Positions 62,253 to 64,000 of a DNA stretch of 64,000 bases are shown in pieces. The notes under the pieces were generated by a model. It ran no database searches, had not been told where the DNA came from, and saw only the letters and a program-made list of their open reading frames with translations. Both the position numbers and the translations under genes were made by a program. This DNA is from Chroococcopsis sp964623815 (GTDB lineage Bacteria; Cyanobacteriota; Cyanobacteriia; Cyanobacteriales; Microcystaceae): positions 9,741-73,740 of the forward strand of contig CAZUVR010000019.1 in NCBI GenBank assembly GCA_964623815.1, given 5' to 3'. How positions within the stretch are numbered: position 1 is the first letter of the stretch; each line of letters begins with the position of its first letter.

Positions 62253-62489
62253 ATGTCTCGCCGTTGTGAGATCACCGGTAAAAAGGCTAATAACGCCTAT
62301 GCTGTTTCCCACTCCCATCGTCGCACGAAAAAGTTACAGGAAGTAAATTTACAGTGGAAGCGCGTTTGGTGGGAAGAAGGCAATCGCTGGGTTAGATTAC
62401 GTTTATCCACCAAAGCGATCAAGACTATTGAAAAACGCGGCTTACAATCCGTGGCTAAAGAAATCGGTCTGAATTTAAGCCTTTACTAA
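62253..62489 (+). CDS. rpmB: 50S ribosomal protein L28
   Basis: L28 is a small structural protein of the large ribosomal subunit. The 78-residue sequence MSRRCEITGKKANNAYAVSH begins at ATG 62253, preceded by AGGAGA. An upstream in-frame ATG at 62232 would add seven residues and is not typical. The C-terminal KAIKTIEKRGLQSVAKEIGLNL is standard. The CxxC zinc pair of some L28 is not present here. It converges on the acyl-CoA dehydrogenase with one base between the stop codons. Confidence 0.96.
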   Translation: MSRRCEITGKKANNAYAVSHSHRRTKKLQEVNLQWKRVWWEEGNRWVRLRLSTKAIKTIEKRGLQSVAKEIGLNLSLY

Positions 62490-62490
62490 T

Positions 62491-63576
62491 TCAGGTTCGG
62501 GCTTGGTTGACAAGCCCCTGTAAGCTGGCTTCCATAACGTCCCTCGTCTGCCCCGATAGGGCGCACAATAAAGCCTCCCGATACACTCTCTGGGCGGGAT
62601 GGATCAGGTAATTTCCCCCTCCCCCAGCGGCGATTACCCCAGCTTGACTACACTTGAAAGCTAAATCGATCGCCTGCGCCCTCAGTTTCAACCGATAAGG
62701 GAAATCTGCTTTTTCTGCCGCCAACATTTTTTGATAGCAATCCTCCCATTGAGCTTGTAATATTTGCCGAGTTTGTTCGATCGAGTTCAGGGGATTTTTT
62801 TCCTCCGCTCTCTGCAATATATCTAATCCAGCCCTTGCACAGCCGAGAGCGTTATAGCCGTGAAAAAGTACGTTCTCTCTGTCGTTTTCCTGCATCGATC
62901 CTGATGGTTTAATTTTAATCAATTCTCTTGGAGTAATTACCCATTTATCGAGAGTGACTTTCACCGTTTGAGTGACAGTCATAACAGCTAATTGCATGAC
63001 TTCCCCGATCCCGATCTTTCCTCCCCCTTCCTGTTGAGTTTCTTGAAAAGGTATCAGGCAATATAGAGATTGTCCATCGGGTAAGGTGGCCCCCAAAATA
63101 AAGCTCTGAAAAAATCCCAGCCCCGTCACCCAGGGTACTTCTCCGCTTATTTCGTATCGATCGTTTTCTAAAGGCACGGCCCTAACCGCCGGTACTCCAT
63201 GCCGCCGTAAATGAGAGAAACCGATCCCGAGCAAAGCTTCCCCGGTCGCCATTTTACTTAGATAATGGTCTTTGAGTTGTTCGTTAACACCCGAAAATAT
63301 TTGTGAGGCCGCGCTCTGGTGTTGGGTTTGCAAAAAAGCTAAAGCCCCAGAATAACGAGCTATGAGGACTTGAAATTTTCTATAGGTTAATTGATCCATC
63401 CCCGCCCCTCCCCACTGTTGAGGTATTCTCAAGCTCAATAGACTTCTCTGACCCATACTTTGTAAAGCTTTTTTTAGAGCTGAGGGATCTTGATCTATGA
63501 GTTGAGCTTGAGGCGCGATCTCGTTAATTAAAAACTCTTCGATTTCCTGGATTAAATATATCTTTGTGGCTACCAT
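62491..63576 (-). CDS. Acyl-CoA dehydrogenase-family flavoprotein
   Basis: This protein of about 361 residues has the acyl-CoA dehydrogenase fold, a flavin enzyme family. The N-terminal helical domain has RIPQQWGGAGMDQLTYRKFQV, the middle beta domain GIGFSHLRRHGVPAVRAVPL and SGEVPWVTGLGFFQSFILGA, and the C-terminal four-helix bundle ends in GQTRDVMEASLQGL. The usual catalytic Glu position is not clear to me. Cyanobacteria generally lack beta-oxidation, so a fatty-acid role is doubtful and an unusual substrate is possible. The ATG at 63576 is used because AGGA lies upstream. A longer form to 63612 would overlap the next gene. Confidence 0.82.
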   Translation of the reverse strand: MVATKIYLIQEIEEFLINEIAPQAQLIDQDPSALKKALQSMGQRSLLSLRIPQQWGGAGMDQLTYRKFQVLIARYSGALAFLQTQHQSAASQIFSGVNEQLKDHYLSKMATGEALLGIGFSHLRRHGVPAVRAVPLENDRYEISGEVPWVTGLGFFQSFILGATLPDGQSLYCLIPFQETQQEGGGKIGIGEVMQLAVMTVTQTVKVTLDKWVITPRELIKIKPSGSMQENDRENVLFHGYNALGCARAGLDILQRAEEKNPLNSIEQTRQILQAQWEDCYQKMLAAEKADFPYRLKLRAQAIDLAFKCSQAGVIAAGGGGNYLIHPAQRVYREALLCALSGQTRDVMEASLQGLVNQART

Positions 63577-63587
63577 ACATTTTCCTG

Positions 63588-63944
63588 TTATTGCGAAGAT
63601 TTTTCCGTCCAAAGTAGGTATAGTTTTTGCTCGAATCCGCCCCTTTCTCGTCGTCGTTTTTCTTGCTCTTTTTTTATCTCTTCGATGGCTAAATTATATT
63701 TACTTATTAATGTCTCCATCACTTCATATACATCTGCTAATTCTTTAATCATTTCTAAGCCTGTTGCTGTTTGAACTTCTTTGGATTCTTCTACTAGTTT
63801 GTCTTTCAATGCTCTTAAAAATTCCGACTCACTTAGAACTATCAACTCATATTTACTCCCTCCTGCGGCGATGATCTCGGGAATTTTGTCCCGGATAAGT
63901 TTATTGTAGTAGCGACGGGAATAGGGTTTGAGGTGATCGTTCAT
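63588..63944 (-). CDS. MazG-like/PRA-PH-superfamily nucleotide pyrophosphohydrolase
   Basis: This 118-residue protein starts with YYNKLIRDKIPEIIAAGGSKYEL, typical of the MazG-like/phosphoribosyl-ATP pyrophosphatase superfamily of all-alpha NTP hydrolases. The metal-binding pattern EESKEVQTA then MIKELADVYEV supplies the E..E and E..D residues. A basic stretch EQEKRRRERGGF follows. It may clear non-canonical nucleotides, but the substrate is unknown. It starts 12 nt upstream of the acyl-CoA dehydrogenase gene, likely one transcript. Confidence 0.82.
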   Translation of the reverse strand: MNDHLKPYSRRYYNKLIRDKIPEIIAAGGSKYELIVLSESEFLRALKDKLVEESKEVQTATGLEMIKELADVYEVMETLISKYNLAIEEIKKEQEKRRRERGGFEQKLYLLWTEKSSQ

Positions 63945-63975
63945 GTCAGGGTAACCAGCACTATCGTATTTTATT

Positions 63976-63981
63976 ATTATA
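63976..63981 (-). promoter_or_regulatory. -10 box of the MazG-like gene
   Basis: TATAAT on the minus strand at 63981-63976, about 32 nt upstream of the ATG at 63944. The matching -35 box would fall at the right window edge and cannot be checked. Confidence 0.35.
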
Positions 63982-64000
63982 ATCTATATACTTACCTATA

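Overview
This window looks like chromosomal core sequence from a cyanobacterium. The evidence is photosystem II genes (psbV, psb30), light-dependent protochlorophyllide oxidoreductase, ferredoxin-dependent glutamate synthase, the Rubisco regulator rbcR, a NnrU/Z-ISO-type carotene isomerase, an IMS-domain protein kinase, and many copies of the cyanobacterial palindrome GCGATCGC (HIP1). Base composition is moderate and no heterocyst gene is visible. Short intergenic heptamer arrays (GGGAGTC/GGGAATC type) suggest a unicellular or colonial chroococcalean, but the genus cannot be fixed from this sequence. I see no rRNA, CRISPR array, prophage or intact insertion sequence.

Layout. 1-6.4 kb: end of an unidentified gene, two ABC-type binding lipoproteins, a hypothetical gene, a remA-gmk-clpP group, then an IF2_N-like small gene and psbV. 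6.5-10.9 kb: tRNA-Arg(TCT), a ferrochelatase-family protein with a poly-His tail, a DUF2993 protein, a LivH-type permease, a TPR protein and a membrane-anchored coiled-coil protein. 11-16.7 kb: aminotransferase, ahcY, DedA, gcvH, moeB and a Cys-rich exported protein. 17-20.7 kb: two tandem paralogous repeat proteins ending in PPC-like domains. 20.8-29.7 kb: pyrG, a five-gene dTDP-rhamnose/glycosyltransferase operon, por, two small genes and psb30. 29.7-34.5 kb: a YrdC-domain gene divergent from thrS, and a polyprenyl glycosylphosphotransferase. 34.5-39.5 kb: ABC ATPase, hydrolase, FkbM methyltransferase, BON protein, a degraded transposase end and sppA. 39.5-44 kb: protein kinase, repeat coiled-coil protein, aroH, an SRPBCC protein and hslO. 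44-56 kb: gltS, a 1313-residue multi-PAS histidine kinase and sbcC. 56-64 kb: a 48-residue membrane protein, rbcR, a Z-ISO-like gene, thioredoxin-like, plsC, secA, rpmB, an acyl-CoA dehydrogenase and a MazG-like gene.

How the genes fit together. Cell-surface carbohydrate genes recur: the rfb operon, the WcaJ-like initiator and an FkbM methyltransferase, along with the probable surface repeat proteins. Photosynthesis and carbon/nitrogen control (psbV, psb30, por, rbcR, gltS, Z-ISO) are interspersed with housekeeping. Six convergent pairs meet within 2 nt or overlap, leaving no room for a terminator.

No strong case for a wholly new defence or mobile system was found. The least explained items are the tandem repeat/PPC pair with its four-fold Cys-repeat neighbour, the tRNA T-arm copy inside a hairpin after psbV, the double palindrome between rbcR and the Z-ISO-like gene, and the poly-His chelatase.
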